The notes under the pieces were generated by a model. It saw nothing but the letters and a program-made list of their open reading frames with translations, did not search any database and was not told the origin of the DNA. DNA of 64,000 nucleotides from Cinclus cinclus (lineage: Eukaryota; Chordata; Aves; Passeriformes; Cinclidae), in contig NC_085052.1 in NCBI RefSeq assembly GCF_963662255.1, forward strand, positions 11,739,807-11,803,806. The letters are read 5' to 3'. Positions 52,755-64,000 of the stretch are shown in pieces; position 1 is the stretch's first letter, and each line of letters begins with the position of its first letter. The position numbers were made by a program, and so were the translations under genes.

Positions 52755-52815
52755 ATTAAATAATTTAATTATTTAATTAAATAATAATGAAATAATTTAA
52801 TTAAATAATTAAATG
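52755..52815. repeat. AT-only nested palindromes
   Basis: The segment is almost pure A/T. A 23-base palindrome (52755-52777, one central base) overlaps a perfect 18-base palindrome (52768-52785). A further ATTTAATTAAAT-type palindrome follows around 52790-52815. It can form a cruciform or RNA hairpins. An ATTAAA poly(A) signal variant lies at its start. Confidence 0.75.
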
Positions 52816-53008
52816 TTGCTGCAGGGGCTTGTCTGTTTAATTAGTATGTTTACTTTATGGTGTGGAGGTGATACCTTTAACTTGAAAAGAGTACAAAAGA
52901 TTGAATTTATCCTTTCTTCTGCACCTTCTCTGTAACAGTTGCAATAGCAGACTCCCAGGAGGCAGCTGTAGTGGTAAAGCCCTATAAGGATTGACATAGC
53001 AGGGAAAA

Positions 53009-53014
53009 ATAAAC
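53009..53014 (+). terminator. STN1: Candidate poly(A) signal AATAAA
   Basis: A canonical hexamer lies 1.27 kb after the STN1 stop. GTGTGCC and CTGGTTTGTT follow within about 35-60 bases and could serve as the downstream GT-rich element. An alternative AATAAA lies at 53405-53410. Confidence 0.35.
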
Positions 53015-56000
53015 CATATGCATGAGGAAAGCCAGTGAGTTAGCCCCATGTGTGCCAGCTCTCTGGTTTGTTATATTATCTGCCTCACTCCAAGCCCTGG
53101 CTGCAGTGAGATATGGGCTAAGAGAAAGGCATGACAAAATATTTGGCATTTGCATTCAGAGGCCCGTGAAAAACTCTGGCCTTAAAGAGATGGTAAGTTT
53201 TAAGGCCTCTGGTAATAGAGAGAGCTATGTGTGAAATCATTCATTTGCTGTATATTCCCTGCTTGCTGAAGGACTCAAGAGTTGGTTTCCTTGCAGATTT
53301 CCCTACTCCTCACATTGCTGCTCTGCTCTGAGTCAGGTACCTTCTCATCAGATCTAAATATAGGCCCTGAACAGGTGCTGAAGGGATGTACCTGTGCAGA
53401 AGGAAATAAAAGAGGATTAAGGAAGAGTTGTAGACTGTTTGTTCCCCACTCCTTCCCCACACCCTGAATATTTCTGTAAATCAGGGAAAGAAGGCAGATT
53501 CTGAGTGAAGTGGTACTGAGGGGAATTGAAACTATAATTTATGCCTATGAGAAGATCTGGTTGGCCACTGGGGAGATTTGCTTTTTAAATTCCAGCTCTG
53601 ATTGTTGATCAGTTTAAAGTGATGCTTAAAAACAAGGCTATCTGTGGAAGAAGTAGCTTGGAATACTGATTCCTAAATTCAAGTTCACTTCAGGAATTGC
53701 CCACAATCAAGCAGTACACATGGTTAAGTTGCTTATTTGGCATGAATTTGAGGATATTTTAAAGGAAAGTATGAGGTGTTTCACACCATTTGGAAGCGCA
53801 TGGAATCTAATTTAAAAGACTGTCTTGGCCATTTTCTTGAAATGTTCTGTATTAGAAGAAGCTTATTTTGCTGGGAAAGGGTTAAATGGAACAGTGCTAG
53901 CTCAGTGGGAAAGGTGATCTCCTCTCTTAAGTTAGAAGAAAGACCCTAGTTCTCCTAAGCATGACAGCTGAGTGTGTGGGCTAGATGAGTTCAGGGAGAA
54001 AAAGAGAGTTTGGAGATCATGTTGCTCTTTAGGATCTCTTTAAAATAAATTCATACCAAAATAGGATTACATCTTTGGGCTTTGCAGTTTGCAGTTTGTG
54101 TAGTTACACATGCAAATTCTGTTGCCACCAATTCTGAGGCTGCACTTACTGTGTTTTAAATGTGTTTCTTTGTGTTAAGTTTGTCTAAAATCCCTGTCCA
54201 CTGATTTTCTATACTTGGAGGTAGAAAGGGCAGACACTTGTATCTGCATCAGTCCTGCCCCTGTTGCAGTTCAAAAGCACTGAACAACTGCAAAGCCTTG
54301 GAGATGAGGTGGTAGGAACTTAACTCAGGAAACATGGGTAAGTTATTCTGGAAAGAACCTGTGCCTGGAAGTTGATCCTTGCTGGGAGTGTTAATTCTTG
54401 TGATGGAGGGTGTGTTCTGATTGTGTTTGTTCCCCAAGAACAGGAAAAAGGGATTTTTCTCAGATGAGTTGTCTCAGAGAAGTAAGATGAATAAACACAA
54501 GGGAGCCTATAGTTTTTACCAGAGTGAAAGGTTAAGCTAAAATTAATGGAGGAGCCTAGATCTAAGATACACAGATTCTGACTATCTTAAGCTCGCCTTC
54601 TTTCTTTTTTTCACAGTAACCACCCAGCCTAGGTTAACACTTACTCTGGTTGAGAGCATTCCCTCTTGCACCTACAGGGAATATAACATGCATATGCCTG
54701 CACAGCAGTTCCTTGAGGAGCTGTGGGAGCACAGAGCTCACTGTAGGCTGATTTACCCATTCACTCAGTATCTCTACAGTGTGCTTCTGTGACAGCAGTC
54801 TAGACATACCCATGTTGGTATAAGTCACCTTTATGTAAGTCGAACTACACACACTAGGGCTTTTACTGCAAATAAACTGTCTCTCTGTTTAAGGATCATA
54901 TCCTTAACCAACAGAGTCATATCATGCATGCTGTTAAAATTCTTAGACCACACCTACGAAATATTGTGCAGAGCATTCAGTGAAAGCATGCTTTCTTGCT
55001 TTGTTTAATTTGAAAACTCGTTAGGCAACACAATTATTACTGGTTTATTAAAGGACTTAGAAGGTGGCACTTTTTTACTTTATGTAAAACTGACAAGTGA
55101 GAATTCATGTTGTAGGACTGCTTCAGTGCCAGTTCCAGTTTCCATAGCAACAATTAGGGCAGTAAAAGGTAGGTAAGGAAGATGGAATTTTTAAAAGCAG
55201 TCAGCATTTTTATGTTACCTTCAAAAGGTAAGTTTCTATAGAAATGCAGCACCTGAGAACAAAATTACCTAAGAATCTCCATTTTCTATTCTAGTGAAAT
55301 GCACTGTGATTTTCTGGTAAGGAAACAAAGGAACAGCTTTACCTTCAGTCCCTGCCCTCTGCTTACGTGAGAGAAGAGATGAGGTTGCTTCATATCTCAG
55401 TTTCCCCCTTTTCTAAATTGGGTATAATTCAACTCCCTGTAGGGCATAAGCCTCCATTTTTTTTGTAATCCTAGTCATTAAAAGCTCTATGGAAGCTATT
55501 AGAGAAGAACTCTGTGGCTGTGTGGGAGAGAGTGAATGGATAGATGCTGGAGTGGGACTTACAAAAAGCTGCTCTTCTATTAGTACTGATAGCTTTCTAT
55601 TTTTCTGCCTCTTTTTCCATGCATATTGCTTTGCTTGTCTTGTCATCTTTCTCTCCAAGGCCTATGGGACAATGATGATCTCCCTGTTTTTATTTGTATC
55701 ATATTTTTTCTGGAATCCTATTTCCTCTTACAACTTCTTTGATGACTTCATAAAAATAGAAATACAGATAAATGAGTTCTGAGTATTCTTGTTCTGAAAT
55801 TTTTGGATTGTAAATTTGGACCCACAAGGGCATGCATTTTACACAACCGGCCTGGGAAATTAAGCTTTACTTTCAAATTAATAAATTACAAAGTTAAATG
55901 TTGGATACGTATTAAAAGCTGTTACTGTTTTGGATCTATGTATGCTTGTGTATTCCAGTGATGAACACCATAAATAGGAGTTGCTAATTCATTATTCAAA

Positions 56001-59000
56001 GCGAGAATTCATCAGTGAGCAGGCAGTGAGGCATGGAGCCACAAAGAGAATTACAAGACAAAGTACTGGAAATCTGTTTGTCAAAGAAATGCAGTTTGGT
56101 TTACTCTGAGAGTAAGCTGATCCTGTGGGGAAAAGATATGCCTAGCTAAGATTTGTATCTTTATACTTACCTCTAAATGAGAAGGGAGCAAGTTCAGATC
56201 CCATGGGCACCCTGAATTTTGAAACTTCCTGTCAGTGCAGTGCTATGTTCTTTATTGCTGTCCTTCAGCAGTCTCCAGTCCTCCTGCCCCAACCCTCCAG
56301 GCTAGAGCAAAAAAAAGTTCAGCCACAAAGATAAAAGAACAGTTACAATAATTGGTTACCATCCTACAGGAGTCCCAGCACTATAGCAACATTTTTGTGG
56401 ATCCTTGTGGGCAGCAGGGAGATGCTGAGCCAAGGATCTTGGGTTTCGTTCCCAGCAATATAACCTGCCAGGCACAGAGACTTTCCCCCTAATTTCTTTC
56501 ATCTATTCCTGAACTCCACTCTCCCCTCTTGTCTCATCTCTTGGGCCCTTCATTTCATTCACAGTCACAGATCCTGTCAAAATCCCTTCATCTATTTTGT
56601 TCCCTTTATCTTTCCTAACTCAAATATCCTTGTCAACATCTGGCAATTGAAACTTTCAGAATAATCTCCTTGCCTAACTGACCTGGCACTGTTCACAGCC
56701 TGTTCTGATTCCAGCAGGCTGTCCTTTGCTCCTTGTCTAGGCACCAGAAATTTGCAGCTGGAAAGAGCTTCAATTTCAGGAAAACAATGCTCTTCCCATC
56801 CAACCATCCTGAAGGTTCAGCCACCCAGATTTCCATCACCCTCCTGAAGATCCTAAATATTCACCCTAAATATTCTAGTGGTGTTTTTTTTGCAGGATCC
56901 AAGTTAAAAAAAAATATAACTAAAAAATAAAGGAGCTGTGTCTTGCCCAAACCTGAACAAGTTACACCCTTGATAGAAGCTATCTGCCTCTCCCTACTGC
57001 TTTCATGTCCTTGCAGATCTCATTGCAGACATGATCTGTACAGTTGATGTGGACTTCTAGCTTGTATGTCTCCCAGTTACTGTATCTCTCTTTAGCTTGT
57101 GTGTTACTCTATTCTGATGTGGTTATATGTGTGTCTGGGCATTTGTTAACCTCTGTCCCACCATCCTAAGTGACTTTGGCTAGTTAAGAAGTGTGATGGA
57201 CCCTAAACTGTTATGGTCTGGCACATTTTTAGGAAATGGATGCGCTGATAGAAGAGGGAAGCCCAAATCAGTGCCTCCATCAAAGGGAAGGAAGAAAGTT
57301 AAACACCAGAGAAACCACACACACACAACATTCCCAAAGAACCTGTTCCTGTAACTTAAGCTGCCACAAGAAGTACTTGTTCTGCAAGTGCTCTTTTAAG
57401 AAATGATTGGACAGTTTTTGCAGAAGTTTCCTCACAGATATTGCCCTAAGCCATGATGGCAAAGTGCAAATCCATTAAAATCTGGTAAAGATCCATTGGG
57501 GTACAAAGTTGAGCAACTGATGGCTAATGATGACAGTAACCTATTTCCACTAATATCTTTTAATGTGCAATGGAGGTTATATTAATCTAGTCACAGCAAT
57601 TTACAAGTTTAAACCAGCCCAGATTAACAAGATTGCCTGAGAATAGCACATCCAGGAATTTGCCAGTGAAAGAAATAACCTAAAGGAATGATTTTCAGTA
57701 AGTGTTAACTAGTGAACACCGCAGTGCCAATGAACCTGGCACAACATGTCCTACAGCTCTTGTTTTAGCTTGCTTTTTTGTTATACACTGCAAGAAAGGC
57801 ACACTCCTTCCCTACCAGCTAGAACTGGAGCTCTCTGCCACCTTCACATTGCTCTGCTGGAAGCAAGGTAAGATAAATAGCAAATGTATGTCACTGCATA
57901 GCAACTAACATAATTAAATGCAGTATGTGCAAAGTCTGTTATTGGCCTGGGAAGTTCACAGTTCTTCCCAGAAATGGAGATTCCAGCCAAATATTACAGT
58001 GATATGTGGAAACAGAAGGGAGTAACTTATACCCTCAAATGTCTTCCCCAACAATGGAGTCCTGCAAGTCCTGCAGGCCTAACAGATTCTAACATGTGCT
58101 CTTCTTGGCAAAGAACAAAAGTGGTAAAATGAAAAGAGTGCTTGGGGCTGGGTTTTTCTCTTGCTGACAATATTGGTCATTTGCTTTGAGAGTGTAAGGG
58201 CTGTCCTTGTGTTCATGTAAAACTCTTCTTTGCCGTATTGTCCACAAAAAAACCCTGAGCTGTAACAAGCCAGCTGGTATTCTGAACTACTGCCTGCTAC
58301 TACTTCTGACTAATCTGTCTCATTGTTTTCTGTCCTCACCTTGTCTTTTTTGCCCCAGTAAAATATCTTCAGTTTAATTCCTGATTCAAAGAAGTTATGG
58401 TCTCTGTCCTTCTGTGAGTACAGTGATCCAGGACAAACAATATAGAGAAGAGTTTTTGTTGGAACCCTGAATGCAGGAAAGGATGAGAAATACAGAGGAA
58501 GCAAAGGAGGAGGATTTACACAAAGATGTTGGAAATTAGTCCTGCTGGAAAAGGCTAAAGAAATAATTGCCTAATGATGCTGTAGACATCTGTTGCAGAC
58601 CTGTTTCAGAACAGGCAGCAGGTGTTGCATGTAATGAAAGCAAGAACTTGTACTGTTTTATTTACTGCAGTTAGAAGGCAGTGGAGGAAATGAGGTCAGG
58701 AAAAATGGAGTAAGAGAACATTTAGCATAAACAGCTGGGCAAATTTACATAGAGCACTGCAGTATTTATATGCTCTTCCTCTGCCTTCATTACACTATCC
58801 TTGAAAAGGTCTGTTCTGCAGAGTATTTTGTCCTTCCTAAAAGACCAATGCCTTTGGTGCTCAAAGTTAGATGCTAAAGTCAAAGTTGGCCACGAACATG
58901 CCTTTGAGGACCAAAATGTTCAGGATAATGTAATCATCATGCAGATGTTGTTATGAATTGATGAGAATGATCCTGAAGGTAAAGCTGCCCTTGTCTCACA

Positions 59001-62000
59001 TGTGGTTTTTGTGCCTCAGTCACCAGAAAAGTGGCTGAGAAAGAGTTCATTAGTGAAATGGTTCTTTAGGCTTGCATTCCTGGTGCTGCATGGCTGGGGC
59101 TTTACACATGTCTGGATCCAAATAAACAGCTGGAATTATGTGGATAGTGTGTCCGCTGCTCCAAGCTGAAAAGCACACCTGCATCAGGCCCTGCTAGAGA
59201 AACTGTAACTTTGCTTTCCACAGGGCATTTTTTGGGGGGGAGATGATCTCATTTCTTGTTACAAGCAATTCACATCCTACAGGTCATTTTATTTTTCAAG
59301 CATCTCTGCTACTGCCCTACGAACCAGTAGGTAAACCTATTAACCCCAGTCTAATGACTGGGAGAAAAAACCAAACTCTTTGTGTCTACCCATGGCATGA
59401 TGTTGCTGTTGAGGAGATCCAAAAGTGCTCTTCCTACAGAAGTCTTTCAGTTGGAAAAGCCACTTTGCTTTTGCATGAAGGTAGCAAAACAAAACAAAAA
59501 GTTAATGCACTCCACTACTGAATGGTAGAGATTGAATATTACAGATTCTTCTCACAGTGCCAAGCTTATGTGCCCATCACCTGTGCTCAAACTGCAGTTC
59601 CACGAGCAACTTTTCATAAGGTTTTATTTGTACATTTTTATAGTTCACAGTCTGTCAGTTAAAAATTTTCTGGTTTGGATATTGGCAGATAATTTTTTCT
59701 ACTTTCTCTAGGGACTGTGCAGCCAAATAAAATTACTATTTGTTTTCAGAAAGGGTTGAATGAGTAAAAACAGTGAACAAGGAAATTGAAATTTCAAAAG
59801 GGGTTGGTGGAAATTTTAAATCTTGGTGTCCATGTATGTATGCGCAGAGGTAACACAGATGGGAAAAAAATGCAAAGAAAGAAAATTTCTTCCTCGACTG
59901 ACTTTATTTAAACAAGCCCATCTTTTCAATAATGGAGATTACCACATTTTTTGCAGAGGATAAGGCAGAAACCAGTCTTAAAATGTGCTGTTTTGAGAAC
60001 AGTGAGTGTGCTGAAGTCAGGGATAGCATCCAAGAAGAAAGCTGAGGAATCCAAATCCAAAACTGTGATCAGTTTGGTAAACTTCAGCTGTCTCAAACAT
60101 AAGCTTGACACCTACATCATAAATAAAGAAAAGTGTATCTTGGGCTTGCTTTATTTTTTTAAGTGCTTCAAGAGATATCTACAAAGCTTCTGTAAAAATG
60201 GCTAAGTACAAGGTGTGCATGGATGAAAAGCAGCGTGCAATGTGCTGCTGCCACTCTAAACACCATGCAAGGCACATACCACAGTGGGAAATCCTTCATC
60301 CACAACTGCTAAGAGAGGACTGAAAAATAACGTTAGTCATTAAAGGGTTAAACTGTAAGATAGCTGCTTCAAGGAAAGGATCATCTATAATTTAAGTCCA
60401 GAGGGTGAAGCAGCTCTTTCATAATGTAAGTAAAAGCTGTGATGCCGTTGGAAAAACATGTCAATTGCCTGCAGAAGGAATGATTATTTTGTTTTTTCCA
60501 TCATACTAAATTGCACAGAGAGGCTGACAAAGCAGCACACTCTGCTGAGGAGGCTGGGAGGGGAAGGGGCACAAAGATACTGTGCTAGAGGAGGGGGGTC
60601 TTGTGCTGCCAGCACTGCTGCTGGTTTCTTCGGCTGCCTTCTTCCATATTAGCTGGGCCTATTTACCTCCAGAGTGAATTTCATATGAAGAGCAGTAATC
60701 TCCCAAGAAGATTAAATGCAATTGGCTTTTTTAAAAAAATAAGAAAAAAAAGGTCACACTGTGCTTTGTTTCAGAGTTTGAGATTTGAATGCCAGACAGG
60801 CTCTCCCATTCCTGTCATTCCTATCAAAAGCCGTGTGTGTTGAAATGCTGAAGTGGAAGGACTGCATGGAAAGCAGCCTTTTTAAGAAGCTGAGGTTTTG
60901 TAAGTACAGAAGCTGAGATGGGAGTGTAACAAAGGCTCTGTGTTGTGCTGTTGCACATCAGAGCCAATAAAACCCTAAGGGGCACATCTCTAGTACCATG
61001 TCTAGCAGATTATGTATGCAACTCCAGTTGCCAGTAATGAGTTGTGTGGCTAATCTGTCATGCACAGCACTGCACAGTTCCCCTTCCCCCAAGGGGCTGA
61101 GCTCATGGCATTTTACTTCCCCCCCAGGGTGCTGAGCACCGCTAGATTCTCTTCAGTTAGTGGGATAGGAAAACACTGTGTTCCACCTGGCTGCCCAGCT
61201 AGAAAACAGAAAGGAAAATCATCTTGAACAACAAGTCCAGCCCCCACAGACAGGGCTGTTAGACCCCAGCATGGTTAACATTCAGGGGCAGTTACCTATC
61301 TACAGTGACATGCCATGAATTAATAAGAGGCATTAGAAATGGCCCTAATGGAGCACAGAAAAGTCTGTCCCTTGTTTTATTTTCTCACTGATTTAACGAT
61401 CCAAGTGTTTTCAATTTACAACTCAAATGCTTATTTACGAAAAATTTGCCAGCATGACAGAGTCCTCTTGAAATATGAAAACTCAAGTCATGCTCCAGCT
61501 CTGACAACATCACACACACACATTCTGTCACGCATCAGCTTTTGCTGTAATTGGAGCAGAGTCCAGGCTGCCGTGTAGCTGCACTAGGTCTGTGAGGCTA
61601 ATGTGATTACCTGCTTGTTCAAAAAAAAAAGTGAAAGAAGAATCTTTGCCCCAATACCCACCTAGCAAAATAATAAAATTTAAAAATAACTGGTTTATTT
61701 CAACCTTCAGAAACGGAATTTCTCAGGGTGTTCCTCAGGTGAATTTTATCAGAAGCATGAGTCTTTGAAGGTGAGTTATTAAATCAGAAGTTTATATTAA
61801 TATATTTGTTAAAATTGTTATAATAGCAGTGATATTCCTATGGAATGATAGGACTTTGGTAATGGGGGCTTTAAGAAACAAAAATATAAATACTAAGAGT
61901 TTTAGCACTAAAATCTCCAGAATTGGTTATTTTCCTACAAATTCACAGTATCTCAGCCTCATGTTCATGGCCAGGATCAGGTACAGGCTGTTGTGCAGGT

Positions 62001-62749
62001 GGGGCTGGGCAGGCACCCAGCCTGCCATGCTCCTCACTGCATACCCAGGCTTGTTTTCACCCAGCCCCAGCAGCCGGAGCCCAGCTCTCCAACACAAGGC
62101 TAGGAAGTGCCATCAGCTTCAATTTCCCAGCTGCTGCCTAAGACAGGAGCAGATTTTCCTAAGCCTACAGCATAATAAGGGGTTTTGGTTATTTTTCTGC
62201 CAGCTCTGCAATATGTGGAGATGGGACTCCCACTAGACTGGGTGTTGTACATGTTTTAAAAGAACTATCCATGCCCCTGGCAACACACATTTTTCCTACA
62301 TGCATGGACAGATGCAGCAAGCAAACAAGGAGAGCAGGAGGTGGCTGTGAGCACAAGACTGTCAGATGATGGAGGAGGGGGACAGAGGTACAAAGGCTGG
62401 CCAGGCTTCACAGGTGGGATGGGTTGTCTGGAGCTGAGGAGAGTCAAATTGTGTTGAATAGAGGGAAGTTGAACAGCAGACCAGATGCCATGGAAGAAAG
62501 GGGTACACACCAAAGGGGCACAAACCCCAAGGCACTGGTCTCAGGTTTGGTTGAAAATAGAAGCTCCTTCCTTACAAGAGCAGATGAGAAGAGTATCAGT
62601 AAAAAGATGCCAATTAGTAAGAATGTCAGGAAGGATGGGGCAGGGTGTTTGGAGAACTACGCATTTTGTCTCTCCCTCACAATGACATGTTTTGAAAGCT
62701 GTTTTAAAACAAACCCTGAGTGTTTTCAACAATGGAGGGGACCCTTTTA

Positions 62750-62765
62750 TTTTTTTTTTTTTTTT
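62750..62765. repeat. T homopolymer, 16 bases
   Basis: It is a simple T run in the STN1 downstream flank. Confidence 0.8.
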
Positions 62766-63320
62766 GGACAGGGTGATAGGAGAAGGGGATGGAATGTGTG
62801 ATGTATATTGATGTTTCACAGGGATGAGGCATCCAAGATCTGAAAGCCTGACCACATCAGGAATATTTTTATCAATGGGTTATTTGAATATTTACATTTT
62901 GAAGAAAGAATCTTCTTTGTTTGCTCTGCACACCAGGGACTTCTTGGCCAGTCTAAACAGCAAAGGTTTCTAATGTAAATAATTGTTCTTCTGCCTTGTG
63001 TCATGCATGAGGATTAGAGGTGGGAAGTGCCTCAAAGAAGAAAAGAGGGTATCTTGAAGAAGATAAGCCTCAAAAGTGCCAGTGGAAGTGGGTACATGAA
63101 GTTTTCCTCTCTGTCACCCTCCTTGTCTCATGTATACCTGTGCCCCTCCTGAGGTGGTATGCTGGGATTTTAGGTTTTATATCAGGTCATTTGGTAAACT
63201 CTGTATAGTAGCTGAGGAGGGAGGAGAAGGCTGGCTCAGAGCATCTGTCCTTGTCAGCAGATACCTGGTTCCCACCTGGCAGTAGTTGATATCTTGTGCA
63301 CTGATGGGGCTGCTCCTGCC

Positions 63321-63334
63321 TTTTTTTTTTTTTT
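63321..63334. repeat. T homopolymer, 14 bases
   Basis: It is a simple T run followed by CCCC, in the STN1 downstream flank. Confidence 0.8.
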
Positions 63335-64000
63335 CCCCTTAAGCTGCTTGTGGAAACCTGCTATATTTTGGAAACATCCACTTTTCAATGCCAGCCTTCT
63401 GGCCTAAATACCTAAGGCTTTGTGACTCTGGTGTCTGTCTCATGGTTATTGTTTCAGGGCCAGTAACACTGTAAAAATTCTGATTCAGAAATTGTGCCTA
63501 GAGCATGTCAGAGGAAATGACCTTGAGATGGACTGTTCTGACTGTAAATGAGAAGCTTATTTTGCCAGGAGCTGGTATTCTTTGTACTCCTGGGCTGGCA
63601 GGTCTTGAGCCGTCAGCAATACTCTGGAATCTTACTGGAAAATTTGCATGGGCAAAAGACTTCAGAGAAAGGAGATCTTAGTAACTTAAGTTAATTTGGT
63701 GAATAGCTAATGAATGTCATAAAACAAGCTGAGGGCTGGAAGATCACACTGAAGTTTCCATTTCTGACGTAACTTTAAAATAATCATATGCAAAGTAATG
63801 ATGCATTATTGAAAAGGGGGGGGAAAAAAACCCAACCTGAAATTTCTGGGGCAAATTCTTCTTGGAGCGGTACTGAGGAAGATGATACCTATTTACCTGT
63901 GCACGTATGTACAAAGAGCTGAAACAGGCTTATAGCTCTAAAAAACCTCACAACAGAGGGTCCGTGCAACCTTCCTCCAGCTGTGATACCTGTGCGTCCC

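Larger units (their letters stand above)
51737..53050 (+). other. STN1: Probable STN1 3' UTR, end uncertain
   Basis: There is no AATAAA close to the stop codon. The first candidates are ATTAAA at 52755-52760 inside an AT-rich palindrome, AATAAA at 53009-53014 followed by GT-rich sequence, and AATAAA at 53405-53410. I favour 53009, giving a UTR of about 1.3 kb, but this is a guess from motif alone. Confidence 0.35.
53051..64000. other. Flanking DNA downstream of STN1; no recognisable gene
   Basis: The longest frames here are 125-135 codons (61829-62236, 62424-62801) and have no family I recognise. There are simple T tracts (62750-62765, 63321-63334) and two weak RNA polymerase III promoter-like fragments: TAGCTCAGTGG near 53899 and TGGGTTTCGTTCCCAG near 56440. 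In mammals the next gene on this side is SH3PXD2A. Its conserved PX-domain first exon was not seen, so it may start beyond 64000 or not be here. Confidence 0.7.

Noticed and set aside
53890..53960. A tRNA gene suggested by TAGCTCAGTGGGA
   Set aside because: The A box is good, but the expected B box is degraded and no acceptor stem or anticodon arm can be drawn. At most it is a relic.
61128..61140. Palindrome GGTGCTGAGCACC
   Set aside because: Six-base arms with one central base are expected by chance in a window this size.

Overview
The window is vertebrate nuclear DNA, most likely from a bird. It has AT-rich non-coding sequence, GT-AG spliced exons, one large CpG island, and degraded CR1 LINE pieces of the kind common in birds (CR1 also occurs in turtles and crocodilians). 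I see no bacterial, plasmid or viral gene organisation. The two genes were recognised from their encoded proteins and splice sites. No database search was run.

Layout. Positions 1-13635 are the start of a large intron 1 of SLK (STE20-like kinase), on the minus strand. SLK coding exon 1 is at 13785-13636. A CpG island of about 1.6 kb (13405-15065) covers this exon and its upstream DNA. It holds two NRF1-type sites, a CACGTG box, a CCAAT box and two near-consensus splice donors that point away from each other on opposite strands. From about 15 to 27 kb there is no coding exon, only an old CR1 fragment and scattered low-complexity sequence. STN1 (also called OBFC1), the OB-fold subunit of the CST telomere-replication complex, then runs on the plus strand. 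Nine coding exons between 27159 and 51736 join in frame into a complete 363-residue protein. From 51737 to 64000 I see the probable STN1 3' UTR and flanking DNA, without a recognisable gene.

How the parts relate. SLK and STN1 are divergent (head to head), and the only CpG island lies between their coding starts, so a shared bidirectional promoter is the simplest reading. STN1 would then have a non-coding first exon in the island and a first intron of about 12.4 kb. The proteins act separately: SLK is a cytoplasmic Ste20-family kinase of the cytoskeleton and cell cycle, and STN1 works with CTC1 and TEN1 at telomeres and stalled forks.

I found no convincing undescribed system. The best leads are the promoter architecture, a CpG-rich patch with a CTCF-like core in STN1 intron 9, a GC-rich patch in SLK intron 1 open on both strands, and several exact structural repeats.
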